Below are positions 1-11,385 of a stretch of 64,000 bases of DNA, piece after piece (the stretch's first letter is position 1; each line of letters opens with the position of its first letter). A model generated the notes under the pieces. That model was not told the DNA's origin. It was given only the letters and a program-made list of their open reading frames with translations, and made no database searches. The position numbers and the translations under genes are program-made. This DNA is from Icerya purchasi (lineage: Eukaryota > Arthropoda > Insecta > Hemiptera > Monophlebidae), in the NCBI GenBank assembly GCA_039619475.1, contig CM077115.1, positions 181,690,106-181,754,105 of the forward strand, in the 5' to 3' direction.

Positions 1-802
1 GTACCGAAACATAAATATGCGCCTCGGTGCAGCTATTGCGCTAATCACGCAACGTACATCTGTTAAGTATTCATCTGGCAGTTACACGAGGCGCGCCTGA
101 TGCGATCGCACTTGTTCCTCTGCGAACGCGATCTGTACTCTGAAAATCATAATAGCGCAGCCGAACGAGGCTAACTGGTTCGTTTTACGATGTTTACCTC
201 ATAGATCATAGCTGAATGGCAGATCACTACAGAAATGCCCGGATCACCGGGCGAGAATAATCGGCTATCACTGATCATCGAATTTAACCACACGACTGAA
301 TAAATGAAATCTGAACAAACGAATTACCTTTCCGAAACAAACATTGCACCCGATGCGCGAGACTATAAAAATCTCTCGTCTTTTCGATTGTATTAAGAAT
401 TTCATTCCCAAACTGGACTTTGATAGACTGATCAGAAAAATTAATTGAAAAATCGACCGATTTCTTTTTAATAAATAACACGGCTCTCGCTCTCTTTGTT
501 CGAATTTTATTGATTTTTTCACCTTTTGACCCTTTTTTCTGTTTTCATGTTTTTCTTCTCTTTCCTATAAATCGTCCTTTCTTAATAAATTCATAAAGTA
601 ATCTACATTTTAACGTCTGAGGGGTATTACAGATAACTTCAGAAATCTAGTAGTTTGCTGGTGAAATTCTATTGTTTCTTCATTTTATCATGGTTCTCCG
701 TCATTCCGGTGTGTTTATTGCATCGCAATTAAGATATCTATCATTAAAGTTATTTTCATTGCGGCCAGATGACTGTGTACAATAATGATTTTGCTATATA
801 AT
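1..802. other. Unassigned sequence, no gene seen
   Basis: No recognisable protein, RNA or repeat signal was found. The first 260 bases are richer in G+C and CG dinucleotides than the AT-rich stretch that follows. Short open frames on the minus strand show no family motif. Confidence 0.5.
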
Positions 803-850
803 CTATTAGGCGGTTTGTATTATAACCTCTATCTACAAACCACCTAATAG
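803..850. repeat. Short inverted repeat at the 5' edge of a LINE fragment
   Basis: The arms at 803-819 (CTATTAGGCGGTTTGTA) and 834-850 match as an inverted repeat at 16 of 17 positions around a 14-base spacer. The right arm is the start of the endonuclease reading frame (YKPPNS) of the retrotransposon that follows; the left arm is its inverted copy. This looks like a fold-back made when the 5' end of the LINE was truncated on insertion. Confidence 0.7.
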
Positions 851-1855
851 TATATTTGAATACCGCCAAGATGTGCACAAAACAGAAATCGTGATCGGAG
901 ATTTTAATAGTCACAGTGTGAACTGCGGATACGCTCATAATAACACGAATGGAGATCTCGTTGAATCCTGGGCAGAGAGAGAAATACACTAGAATTGATA
1001 TACAATCCAAAACTACCTGCTTCTTTCAATAGTACAAGATAGAAGCGAGGCTATAATTATTTGAGAGTGGAAATATCTCCCACATGTGCATTATTAAGGA
1101 AGTGTCAGATCCAATCCCACATACACAACATAGACCTATCACATGTTCAGTAGATGCATCAAGCCTATCATAACTAAGGATATAAGAATACGCTATAACT
1201 TCAAGAAAGCGAACTGGTCCCAATTCAGAGACGAACTAGATGACGAAGTAAAAGAAATACCTGCAACAACCGAAAATTATAAAAAAATTAATCGAAGCTA
1301 TGAGAAATGCATCTAGGAGAAACATACCTCAAGGTGTACGCAAGACATATTATATACCGGGTATGAAGAAGGAACTTTTAAACCGGTATATGAAGTATGT
1401 CGAAAAATTCAACGAAAACCCCTTCGACGGTGGTACAATAAAACTGGGCCTGACGATTGCTGAGGGGATAGCAGAAACAAAAAGAAATGAATGGCGAGAT
1501 CTGATAAAAAATGTTGATTTCCACAAAGATAGTAGGTAGGCATGGTTATTACTAAAGAAACTAAATGGTGAAAAAGTAAGAAATATTGGAACTCGATATA
1601 TTACGGAAAATCAAATAGCTCATCAACCTGTTGTTAAATGGGAAGCCTAGTTTTAAAATAAAACATAAAAAAAATCCGATTGTCTGATGTCATACTTCTG
1701 AGATGAATCATTTTAATGATCCTTTTACGGAGAGCGAAATAAATGAAGCCATTAAAACAGCTAAAACCAAAAAAAACAGCCGGAATCGATCGAATGTTTG
1801 TGGAGCAGATAAAACACTTCGGTATAGCGACAAGGAAATGGATACTTGACATGTA
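834..1855 (+). pseudogene. Non-LTR retrotransposon, endonuclease domain to start of RT (5' half)
   Basis: From 834 one frame reads YKPPNSIFEYRQDVHKTEIV and then GDFNSHS, the conserved motif of the endonuclease/exonuclease/phosphatase fold used by LINEs to nick target DNA. Later stretches (PHTQHRPI near 1120, SRRNIPQGVRKTYYIPGM near 1310-1365, WRDLIKNVDFHKDSR near 1495-1537) belong to the linker before the RT, and ESEINEAIKTAKTKKTAGID (1730-1790) to the RT entry. Several stops and frameshifts break it. The frame stops at 1855, where a DNA transposon is inserted, and resumes at 5212. The layout and spacing fit jockey-like insect elements; the exact clade is not certain. It lacks a visible ORF1 and is 5' truncated. 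Confidence 0.85.
1850..1855. other. Target-site duplication, left copy (CATGTA)
   Basis: CATGTA precedes the terminal inverted repeat at 1856 and recurs at 5212-5217 directly after the right inverted repeat. Removing the element with one copy puts the RT reading frame back in phase (…WILDMY then NCCLQ…), which supports these borders. Confidence 0.85.
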
Positions 1856-2559
1856 CAGTGGCGGATCTACGGGGGGGGGGGGGGTAAGGGACATTTCCCC
1901 CCCCCAAAGATCCAAAGTGACTATGAAAAAATTTGTTATAACTGAGAAACTTAATTTATATAAAAGATTTGTATAAATGTTACCTATGGATTTAATTATA
2001 ACTAATATTTAATACTCGATCTTTTGCCTTTCTTATTTATTTTTAATTTTTATTTTATAATGTAAATGAAAATAGATCAAAGATAAATATATATATTTTT
2101 TGTACTTGCTCACAAAGAAAGAATTCACATTGGATTACTAACAAAAATAAAAAAGAAGTAAAGTTTAGTAAAAATGCTATCTTTCCTACAATTCAAATTC
2201 TAAACTACCATTTTAGCTAGAATTTTATAATTTTTTATTTTTCACATAAAAATAAAATAAAATTTAAATTAAATTGTAATAATTATGTATTTTTAAAACA
2301 TTTTTTAATTTCTAAAGAGGTCGTTATTTGATTTTCTTTATGAAACAACGTATTTCTCAAATCTTCTGCCTACCACAGAAGATATTACGTAATTATATAA
2401 CGCCCCCCCCCCAAAAAAAATTTGCTCTGAAAATGTCAAACCATAGGGCTTAAACTACAAATTAACATGTCTGAAATCAAACAAACCAAACAATATTCCA
2501 CTTTTCACAAAAAGTAATGGCGATAAAATCACCAATGTGACAGAGAATCTAAACTACTC

Positions 2560-4460
2560 CCTGTCCTTTTTTTTTCTGTTAGACAGTACTGACAAAGACA
2601 GCAACAAACAACGGACCCCTCTTGATACTTCCGCATGAAATAGCATTATAAAAAATTTAAAAAACAACAAAGCTGCTGGACCTGACAATATTACAAATAA
2701 GACACTAAAATTAATCCAAAAGATCTATCCAAAACTCCTTCCACTCCTATATAAAAAAAAAAAACATTTCCTTAAACTATTTCCCTAAAACCTGGCACGA
2801 AGCAAATGTTCCTACTTTATAAATCAAATAAAGATGCAAATCTCATAATCTTCTATCGCCCAATACCTCTTTTAAATACTGTAAGCAAAATTTTCGAAAA
2901 TCTATTAAAAAAGTAGGATATCTTGCCATCTGAACTCAACAAAGTTTTTAGATAAAAGACTATTTGGATTCAGACAAGGTCTGTCCACAGAACATGCTGT
3001 GAATTATGCAATCAGCAAGATAGCAGCAGCCTTAACAAAAAATCGAGCGTTCTTGTCATAGGAGTGGATATCAAAGGAGCCTTTGATAACTGCTGGCATC
3101 CTACTTTGTTTGACATTTTAAAATATATTCTGATCAAAAACATACCATTGGTAAGTACAATATACTGCTACCTTAAAAACAGACGTGTAACTCTTCAAAA
3201 AGGTAATCATAGTGCAAACACTGAAACCAATAAAGGCTGCCCACAGGGTAGTGTTTTAGGTCCACTTTTCTGGAAAATATTATTCAACTAAGCTCTACCA
3301 TACGACAAAAACGTTGACCTATGCGCATTTGTGGATAACTTACTATTCATAATAACGGACGATACAAACGTCAATCTCGAAAAAACAGCTAACAAAACGC
3401 TTGAGTTACTCGGAGCCCGTCTAAATGAAGTGAAGCTTAATCTTTCAGTTGAAAAACGCTTTGTGTCCCTTTTCACAAACTCCCTGGAACTAAAAATGAG
3501 AAATATTAAAGTGCTCTTTATAGGGGGATCACTTTAAAAGTAGTCGAACATTTTAAATACCTAGGAGTTATATTAGACAATAAACTCCCCTTTAAACCAC
3601 ACATAGACTCCATCACATCTAAGTTGTACTCTGAATAATATCAATTACTAAAAGTGTGCTGAAATACATGGGGCTTTGATTACAAATATAGACTTGTGTT
3701 TTTCCAACACTTAAAAAAGAAAACCCTAAAGCAAAAAATCTACTCTACACAACCTAAATACTTAATAAACGCTTGCAGGATTTATAGAACAATTTCTCAT
3801 AGCACCCCTGTTGCTCTTACGGGAGTCTTTTCACTAGACCTAAGAATTTATTATAGATCAATCATTTTTACTATAAAAAACCATAAAAATTTTGAATATA
3901 TTAACGATCATGTCTATCAAATAATGAATTTTTTGCTTTCAATAAATCCTCTTCAGAATAATTCCTTCACGCTAATCCACCATGACTTACATATAAAAAT
4001 GTCGCTAAAACAACTTAAAGGACACATTAAAAATTATTTCATATCCATACGGCAAACTCCTGGGAAAGAGATAAAGCAGGTCGGTATACTCACAGGCTAA
4101 TCCCACAGGCTTACAGTTAACATCGGACTTTTACACTACCCAAATCCTCACTGACCACAGACACTTCGGAGCTTACTTAAAAAAATTAATATAAAGTTAC
4201 TGAAGATAACAAATGTGGATGTGGGGAAATTGAAAACGCCAATCATGTAATCTTTCACTGTAGTAAGTATGACGACATCAGACACTTCAATATAGGAAAC
4301 CTCAATTTGAGCAATTCAACTTTGCCAGCTAAATTTCAAAAATTCGCTTTCTTAGTTTTAAAACCAAAATTTACTGATAAAAATAACATCCTACAGTGAT
4401 TTACATTACTCAATTGAATAAAAAACATTACACTTCAAATCTGCCGATTAACACATATAT
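2560..4460 (+). pseudogene. Non-LTR retrotransposon RT remnant nested in the DNA transposon
   Basis: Reading across frameshifts gives KNNKAAGPDNI (near 2660), FYRPIPLLNTVSKIFE (2850-2900), FGFRQGLSTEHAVNYAISKI (2965-3025), VDIKGAFDN (RT motif A, 3064-3090) and GCPQGSVLGPLF (motif B, 3236-3270). The catalytic FADD box is FVDN near 3328-3340, so the polymerase is dead. After the RT come FKYLGVILDNKLPFKPHID (near 3550-3610) and a 134-residue open stretch 3696-4100. The 3' end holds CGCGEIENANHVIFHCSKY (about 4213-4270), a C-x-C…H-x4-C zinc-binding motif of LINE C-termini. Many stops and frameshifts. Jockey/CR1-like organisation; clade not certain. Confidence 0.8.
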
Positions 4461-4619
4461 AATTTTCAATATTAATACCCGGACAAGACAATCTGGCCTA
4501 AATGGTACATCAAACTGAAATCAGTCACACGCGTCTTTCAGAAAATATATAAATATTATTGTCTTTTAAATAAGTACACGATACATAACCCACCAGATCA
4601 TGTAACATTAAGTTTCTCA

Positions 4620-5010
4620 AGCTGGCTATCGTTTCCTTAATCAGACTAAGACTTGGTCATTTTCTCCTTCCCTTTTCTCGTTTTTCCTTTTCTTTTTCAC
4701 CCTCTCCCTTTTGTTCTCTCCATTCTACTGATCCTCCCTTTATATGCGACCCCAACCATATCCTTTTTGAATGTCTTGCTCTTTTTCCCGAGTGCTCTCA
4801 TCTATACGCCGAACACTTGGCGTTGGACCTTCCTACTCCTTTCAATGCTTCCTTTATCCTTTCCTTCCCATCTCTAGCCGTTATTCCCCTCCTACTCTCC
4901 TTTATACTCGCTACCGCCGAACGCCTCAGAATCTGAGTTGGTGATCTAAGCTCATGTAGTTGAGTCAATGCTGGCACCGAACCCATTTAAAAAAAAAACA
5001 ACAAAAAAAC
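4620..5010 (+). pseudogene. PY-family LINE 3' end, copy A
   Basis: The sense strand is almost pure T/C. One frame gives SLIRLRLGHF and then CDPNHILFECLALFPSAL, the C-terminal zinc motif (C-D-x-[ND]-H-[IV]-[LF]-x-[EK]-C) shared by the PY copies in this window, followed by DLPTPFNASFILSFPS. The 3' untranslated part ends GTTGAGTCAATGCTGGCACC and a run of A near 4987-5000, matching the 3' end of the copy at 53430-54070. It is heavily 5' truncated and lies inside DNA transposon copy 1, after the other nested LINE. Confidence 0.75.
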
Positions 5011-5211
5011 CCGATATAAAAAAAAAATTAAAGTTTATTACTTAAGTTTTATTTTAAAAAGGTTCTAGGTCAAGATTATGCCTAACGGTGGTGCTTGGCT
5101 TGGCGCCTTTGTACGCAAATTCGTATTGTAAAAAAAAAGCGCTATTGAAATACAGTTCTTAATCAAAAAAAAAAATCCCCCCCCTAAAATGTCTCTCTGG
5201 ATCCGCCCCTG

Positions 5212-6590
5212 CATGTATAATTGCTGCTTACAAAAATTGACTATCGCGAAACTGTGGAGAAAGGCACATGTCATTGCCCTTTTAAAGCCAGGGAAGGATT
5301 TGAATGATGCCAAAAACTATCGTCCCATATCCTTCCTATGTCACCTATACAAAATATTTGAGAGAGTCGTACTGAATAGAATATCGAAAACTATTGAAGC
5401 GCAAATTATACCTCAACAGGCAGGTTTCAGAACAGGGAAGTCTTGTACTGGACAAATATTGAACTTGACACAGCACGTAGAAGATGGCTTTGAGAAGAAA
5501 AAAATCACGGGAGCCGTTTTTGTAGATCTAACAGCTGCATCCGACACAATCTCTCATCGCATGCTCGCTAAAAAAGTATATCAGACAACCAGAGACTTTA
5601 AATTTATGCAAATAGTTTCAATATTGTTAAAAGACAGACGTTTCTACGTATCATTAAACGACAAAACTAGTACTTGCAGAAAACAAAGAAATGTACTGCT
5701 GCAGGGCAGCGTGCTGGCCCCAATACTATTTAATATCTATACTAATGACCAACCAATCGGAAAAACTACAAAACACTTTATTTTTTCCAGAAATGATCTT
5801 GTCTTTATAGCCCAAAATAATACCTTCGAAGCAGTGGAGGAAAATCTAAACGAAATGATTAAAGAACTCGACGAATACTATAAAGCTAATCAACTCAAGC
5901 CGAATCAAACAAAAACTCAAACGTGCTGCTTTCACCTCCGGAATCGGGAAGCTAAATGCCAGCTACAAATCGCATGGAATGGTAAACAACTCGAACATGT
6001 TGATCATCCCAAATATCTGCGAGTCGTCCTAGATAGATCTACAAGAGACACTACGAAATAACAAATAGGAAGATAACGGCGAGGAATAATCTTATTTCGG
6101 ATAAGACTGACAAACACTAAATGGGGAGCTAAAGCACACATTCTGCGTACATCAGCACTGGCACTCTGCTATTCAACAGGAGAATACACGTGTCCAGTCT
6201 GAAGCCGCTCTGCACATGCAAAAAAGATAGACGTTGCCCTAAACGAAGCTTGCAGAATTACCACCGGTTGTCTTAAAGCTACGCCCCTAAGGGAGCTGCA
6301 TATACTTAGTGGAATTGCACCACCGGACATTAGGCTTAAACAGAATAAGAAGCAAAACGACACGAACCAAATACAATTTGAAGAAATGGGGAATAGCGGA
6401 CGTGTGAATGCGGACTAATACAAGATGACGAACACATATTTATGTGTTATCTATTTGGCACATTCGACGCAAATAAATTATTTTATGATATTGACGAAGA
6501 AACACTAAAGAGGTTTCTGATCTATTGGTCAAAGATAGGAATATAATCTAAAATGTTCGACCGGATACAATATAATAATAATAATCTATC
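5212..6590 (+). pseudogene. Non-LTR retrotransposon RT and C-terminus (3' half of the element at 834)
   Basis: An open frame runs to 6061 with KPGKDLNDAKNYRPISFL (RT entry), FVDLTAASDTISH (motif A, about 5518-5556), LLQGSVLAPILFNIYTND (motif B, 5695-5750) and a long thumb region (NQLKPNQTKTQTCCFHLRN). The catalytic box, expected as YADD or FADD near 5780-5800, reads SRND, so it is inactive. Past a stop at 6061 the protein continues in other frames: TKWGAKAHILRTSALALCYS, then HAKKIDVALNEACRITTGCL (about 6115-6275), and a C-terminal CGLIQDDEHIFMC remnant. It ends near a short (AAT)n tail at about 6577. The frame joins that at 1855 exactly after removal of 1856-5211 and one CATGTA. Confidence 0.9.
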
Positions 6591-7010
6591 GATCTCTTTT
6601 TAGGAATCGTTTAAAATCTCAAAATATTTCTCCTTTATTTAGACACATCTTTGTTCAGTTTTCAGATATTATTTTTTTGATTTTGAAACTAATTGAACAA
6701 ATTTTTAGAAAAGAACACGATGTTGTCAAAGCTCTCTTTCGGTTGATTTTTTTTTTTTCTTCGTCGAATTAAAATTTCGATTTTTATTTATGTTTTTTGA
6801 AAAGAAGTTGTTTCGAAGTACGATAAATTTTTTGAAATGAAGTCAGATTAGTAGGGGTTTAATCTGGCGATGAATTAAAACAAATATGTAATATACATAT
6901 TTAGTGCCCAGTTTGTTTCCTAAGCCCACCCAATATTGATAATATTTTTGGGGAACATTAATCGGCACCTTTGCGAACGGTTATCCATCAGCAATTATCA
7001 CTTTCAACCT

Positions 7011-7265
7011 AAAGGGAATAATGCGATCATTACCGGTTTGGACTATTTTAAGAAAAGCAAATTAATCCGAAAGGAAAAATTAAGAAAACCGGGATCAAAC
7101 ATCTTTTCAATCTCAATATTCCTACAAATGAACTCCTTCTGACTACTCTTTCTTACGGTGACAAATGCTGCTATAATTCTTCTTCGTCTACTTACTCTTC
7201 CTTTCGGATTAATTTACTTTTCTTAAAATACTCCAACTATGGTAATGATCGCATTATTCCCTTTC
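7011..7265. repeat. Long inverted repeat, about 67-bp arms
   Basis: The arm 7011-7077 (beginning AAAGGGAATAATGCGATCAT) is found again in reverse complement at 7199-7265 with only a few mismatches, around a spacer of about 120 bases. RNA from it would form a long hairpin. No terminal motif or target duplication was clear, so it could be a small fold-back element or an inverted duplication. Confidence 0.75.
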
Positions 7266-7702
7266 TCGTTTTTAAAAATTTAGCGGATTTACACACTCTT
7301 CTTGACATGTTCAATTTCTTCCTCAACTTATTTTCGGATTTTTGAAACTCTCTTTTCTAGTCATTCCTATTGCGAAAAAAATAAATAAATAAAAGCGACT
7401 CTTTTTCTCCCTGTGCTATTTCCCTTCCTTCTTGTTTAAGAAAATTGCTTGATAGCATGCTAAATAGGCGTCTTGTTTGGTAGCTATAAAAAACGTAATA
7501 ATCCGTCGTCTAAGAACATATTTGGGCTGCTTCGGTCTCCTGACTCCTCTGTTAAGCTCTACTCCTTCCAGATGTAAGTCTTTTATAAATAAAAACTTCA
7601 CCATTGTTTCCTTTATCGATATGTTCAGTGACTTCAGCAACTTTCCCACGCCCCTTTAAAACGGCATGTTTTCTATTAACATTCTCTTTTATTTCACTTC
7701 AA

Positions 7703-7703
<1 letters not shown>

Positions 7704-7744
<41 letters not shown>
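7704..7744. repeat. (ATT)n microsatellite
   Basis: About 13 uninterrupted ATT units. Confidence 0.95.
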
Positions 7745-9410
7745 GTGTACTCAAAAATGAAACAATTCACTTTAACTCTACTCCATTTTCAGGAAAGCAT
7801 ATCCGTCTTGCTTAATAATCCTTAGTCCTACTGTTTGTAATACTAAAATTAAGGATACCTTTAAAGGTTGCGCTTATTTCGTTCCAGTCTTTTTTCGTAC
7901 TTTTCACTGTTGATATTCTACCGAAAATAATAACTTCGAAGGCCATTTTAGTGATTTTAAAGAAGTTCCATTTCCAATATTCAACTTTATATATCCCCTA
8001 CCAAGACTTGGAGTTTTTTATCGGGAGAGGTAGAAGCAATTGTAATTTCGAAATATATAATGCGTAATGTTGGTTTTTATAAGCAACTACATATAACAAC
8101 TATTGTTGTGTATACTATACGATCATTATTTTCTATATCCTTTATATGTAAGTCATTTTAAAAAGGAAAATTTTATGGTCATTATTTCCATTTCAAAAAT
8201 TTATCCAATTTTTTTACATTCGTTTCCTATGTTTAACATACATTTTAACCGCCCCCTCAAATCTGCTACAGTCTCCTAATGCTTACTTCACTCTACGCTC
8301 TTATAAAATCCCTCGCTAATAAACTTTTGCGTTTATATAACTGAATTTAAAGTTCCTTCACCATACCATGACGATCTTCAAATATAAATTAGTTATTTAA
8401 TTAAAATTACTGCTGCTTCCAGTACAACACGATATTTCTTCTGAATCTGATCTTTCTGTACTAGGTCGAATTCAAAACTTACTGTTTATCTCACGATCTT
8501 TAATTCAATATTTAAAAAAAAAAAAAAATGAAAAAAAGAAAGGAGAACTAGAGCTCTCATTAAGAACTCAAATAATTATGAAAGATTTTTTTCATTGTTT
8601 TACGTTATAAATTTCCGAACTGGTCAAAAACCTTGACGGGCCCCTACCTCCGGGAGCAGACAATTCGGAGAGCGACATTTTCAATCCGAGTAGTATCATA
8701 GGGAAACATGGAATTTACCGGTCAATTGGTCCATTATTAAATATTTACTTTTTCGCGAACGTGCATTTTCTCTTATCTATTTAGGGGAGCACGATCGCAT
8801 TTTAATTGTTTGATTGCGCCTGGAATGTAAGAGTGCGGAAGCCTGTTACAAGTTTCTAAAATGATATAAATGATAACTATAGACTAACGTGAATATCGTA
8901 CTCTACAGGTTTTTTGTTGCGCTAGGGAAATTACGAAATTTCCACGGTCTAAAAATAACGTGCTCCGCGTTAGAAATGTAATTTTTTACTTTTTCATCGA
9001 CAACCGCTACTGGCATAGTTGTTGAAATGTTTACGAAACCGCCTTTTTTTGTAGAGGTAAATGTTTAATTTACGTGATAATACTTCTAATTTTATGTTCC
9101 GACAAATAGTCTGCAGTTATCATTTGTATCTTCTTGAAAAACTACGACTATTTGACACACATCTACACTTCGACAGCATAGCATTCAAATTATCGTTTAC
9201 AGTCCCGTTCTTTAAAAATAGATTCTAGTAGCAACAGGTGTTTCACTCGCTGCTTGGCTTTAAATCAGCAAAGAATTAATTAAATAGGTATATGAAAAAA
9301 AGTTTTGCAGGAAATTTAACAAAAATACGTACAATGAAATGTTCACCGATTTTTGTCGAAAAATCTGCAAACGTTTCGTTTACAAAATCGTTTATTTGTT
9401 TTTTCTTCGG

Positions 9411-10060
9411 GCACGCCTATGAATTATAAATTACATTTACCCAACTCAACATTAATAAGTTGTCAAACTTCATTCCGTTCAAATTGATTTGCTGTGGGTT
9501 CCTGGCCATTCGGGCATCATTGGTAATGAAGCGGCGGACTCTTTGGCATTCGAGTTTTTCTTTCTTTTCGCTTCTTTTCTCGAGAAAAATTTCATCCTCT
9601 AATCTCTTTCCGCTATAGGTTTTCATCTTAGGTTTTGGTCGGATTCTTTCTCTAACAATTGTTCTTTTTATTCGTCTATTCAACCTAATCTTCCGGTTAA
9701 TCTCTCTTTGTTTCCTTCACTTCGTCATTCTGTCGTTGTCTCCATTATTCATCCGCGTTCTTGAGGCATAGATTATCCTTTCTCCGGTTTTCGTTTTCCG
9801 TTGGTTGCCTCTCCATATTGTCTCCTCTCAAACGAAGAGCGTGCTTGCGATGCGGATCACGTGTTTATTAAGTGTTCATCTCTTTCTTCTGCTTTCTCAT
9901 TTTATTGATACTCGGTCTTCCTACTCCGTATTGCGCCTCTTATTATCGTTTCCTTCTCCACACATTATTCCCATTATATTGATTTAACAACATTTGATAT
10001 TGTACAAAGAAATAATTAACTCCTGAGTAAAGGTCCCCTCGGTTGACGAGAAGTTGCAAA
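9411..10060 (+). pseudogene. PY-family LINE, RNase H end and zinc motif, copy B
   Basis: At 9486 one frame reads DLLWVPGHSGIIGNEAADSL, the last block of a LINE RNase H domain (its final catalytic Asp is in EAAD). Further on, in other frames, comes CDADHVFIKCSS (about 9846-9885), the zinc motif typical of this family. The 3' end has GGTCCCCTCGGTTGACGAG (10030-10050), related to the ends at about 20360 and 37755. Frameshifts throughout; the RT part is absent, so it is 5' truncated. Flanking homopolymers are T-rich, as in the other copies. Confidence 0.8.
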
Positions 10061-10510
10061 AAGTGACAGAGATTGTTTATCTTATATTCGGAAAAACATA
10101 TTATAGTTGAAGATGAAATAGATGAAAGGGGCCGATAAAAACGAATAACAGACAAAGATGGAAGAGGGAGAGCGTAAATATTAAGAGATTCATTAGTCGG
10201 GTTCGAGGAATGAAAGAGATATCCACAAACTTGGCTTGAGGAAATGTAAGTCAACAGTATCTACCGACAGAGCCAACAGTTGACGGTATACAGATCATTT
10301 TATTCGTTTTTCTTTTTATTTAACGAAAGAAAATAAAAAAAAACAAAAAAAAAAAACGCCGCTGTACCGGTATTTTTATGCCGACCTAATGATCTAGCGT
10401 CTAGCGCTGTGTCTCTGTCGAGGAAATAAATAAGGAAAGTAAACAACAATACGTTTACAAGTTGGGGCCAAATATCGCGACGCGTGCAATATATTACACA
10501 ATACTTACAG
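10061..10510. other. Unassigned sequence
   Basis: Purine-rich near 10070-10170, then an A-rich run (10320-10360). No gene or repeat family recognised. Confidence 0.4.
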
Positions 10511-10516
10511 AATTAG

Positions 10517-10846
10517 TTTTTATCTACCTTTTTCTCAGGTACTGGAAGCGCCCAAATTTCTATCGTAGAAAAAACATCGCGTGACGGTGATCCGTCTGAC
10601 GAGTACTCAATTCTCGCGGTGATTTCAAATTTGCGTCGGCCTAACACTGAGATCGCTGGACGCGCAATTCCAGTAGCGTTATGCGGAAAATGTGTGTTCG
10701 AAAAAAGAATCGTGTTCTTTTCGAAAATCCGTACGTATAATATTTCGTACCAGCAGACGGGAATCAAACCGTTCCAGCAGCGGGACTTTCGGCTGCGGGA
10801 TGGCGTTACGTTCTTGATTTATAAGTCCCCGCAGATGGCCGGGTAG
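10517..10846 (+). other. Possible terminal exon or chance open frame
   Basis: A frame open from 10517 to a TAG at 10844-10846 is preceded by a good acceptor-like tract (pyrimidines and CAG at about 10513-10538). If spliced there, it would encode about 102 residues starting GTGSAQISIVEKTSRDGDPS. The sequence is CG-rich with balanced codon use, unlike the TE relics. The minus strand is also open over much of the interval (10513-10767 and 10679-10918), so coding cannot be claimed. No domain recognised. Confidence 0.2.
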
Positions 10847-11169
10847 TTTCGAAATTTGGCTTTTACGAGCATAACTCAGAAAGCACCCTCTAAATCTGAT
10901 ATCGGTAAAACAAATCATCGTTCCCGCGCAGCATCGTCATTGGTCATCATCATTATCGCCATTACGGCTCCGGAATAATGACGTTTGCGTTCTAGCTGCT
11001 CTGCAGACTTGCAATCAGCGTCGTCGCGCTTCGACTAAATGTTATCTGAAAACTAGGCTGCTCGCGCACACCATCAATTACGCAAAACAAAGAGCCAACA
11101 GAATATTCATCGAACAATTTTCAGTCGTCCGCATTATCTGTGTAACGTTTTATCATTTTTTCCTCGTGA

Positions 11170-11385
11170 AATTTTCTCGCCGCCCGATAATACCCCGCCC
11201 GACAATACCCCGCCCGCGCCAGCCGCTATATTTCATCGGTAGGCCGCGCTGCCACTGCCGCTGCCGCCGGGCTTAATATATAAACGCAATAAATACGCGC
11301 GTACAGCAGCCGCTCGCGTGGGCCGCGTACCGCAGGTCACACGCTCGCATCCACGTACGAACGATCGGACGGGATATTTTTATGG
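11170..11385 (+). promoter_or_regulatory. Promoter-like stretch: tandem GC boxes and TATA box
   Basis: Two near-identical copies of AATACCCCGCCCG (about 11190-11215; the complement contains GGGCGGGG) lie upstream of a TATATAAACG box (about 11277-11286). CG-rich sequence and an ATG at 11382 follow (79 codons beginning MADWDLFKGK). The spacing is what a plus-strand core promoter would show. No transcript evidence is available, and the small frame matches nothing I recognise. Confidence 0.35.

Larger units (their letters stand above)
1856..5211. mobile_element. TIR DNA transposon (GGCGGATC ends), copy 1, carrying two nested LINE fragments
   Basis: The left end begins CAGTGGCGGATCTACGGGGG; the reverse complement of the right end begins CAGGGGCGGATCCAGAGAGA. 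Both ends run into long G or C tracts. It is flanked by the 6-bp duplication CATGTA. The own sequence (about 1856-2412 and 5045-5211) is AT-rich and encodes no transposase, so this is a non-autonomous element. Parts of 1860-2110 and 2195-2412 are matched in reverse complement by 37870-38185 and 36480-36750, defining a second copy. The superfamily is uncertain: 6-bp duplications do not settle it, and hAT-like is only one possibility. The centre is filled by a LINE (about 2560-4460) and by a PY-family LINE tail (4620-5010). Confidence 0.85.
6591..9410. other. Unassigned AT-rich sequence
   Basis: No protein family was recognised. It contains an inverted repeat (7011-7077 with 7199-7265) and an (ATT)n microsatellite (7704-7744). 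Two overlapping open frames at 7416-7659 on opposite strands have no motif. 7660-9410 is AT-rich with A and T runs. Confidence 0.5.

Noticed and set aside
7416..7659. Overlapping open frames on both strands
   Set aside because: No family motif; cannot both be real and neither is supported.
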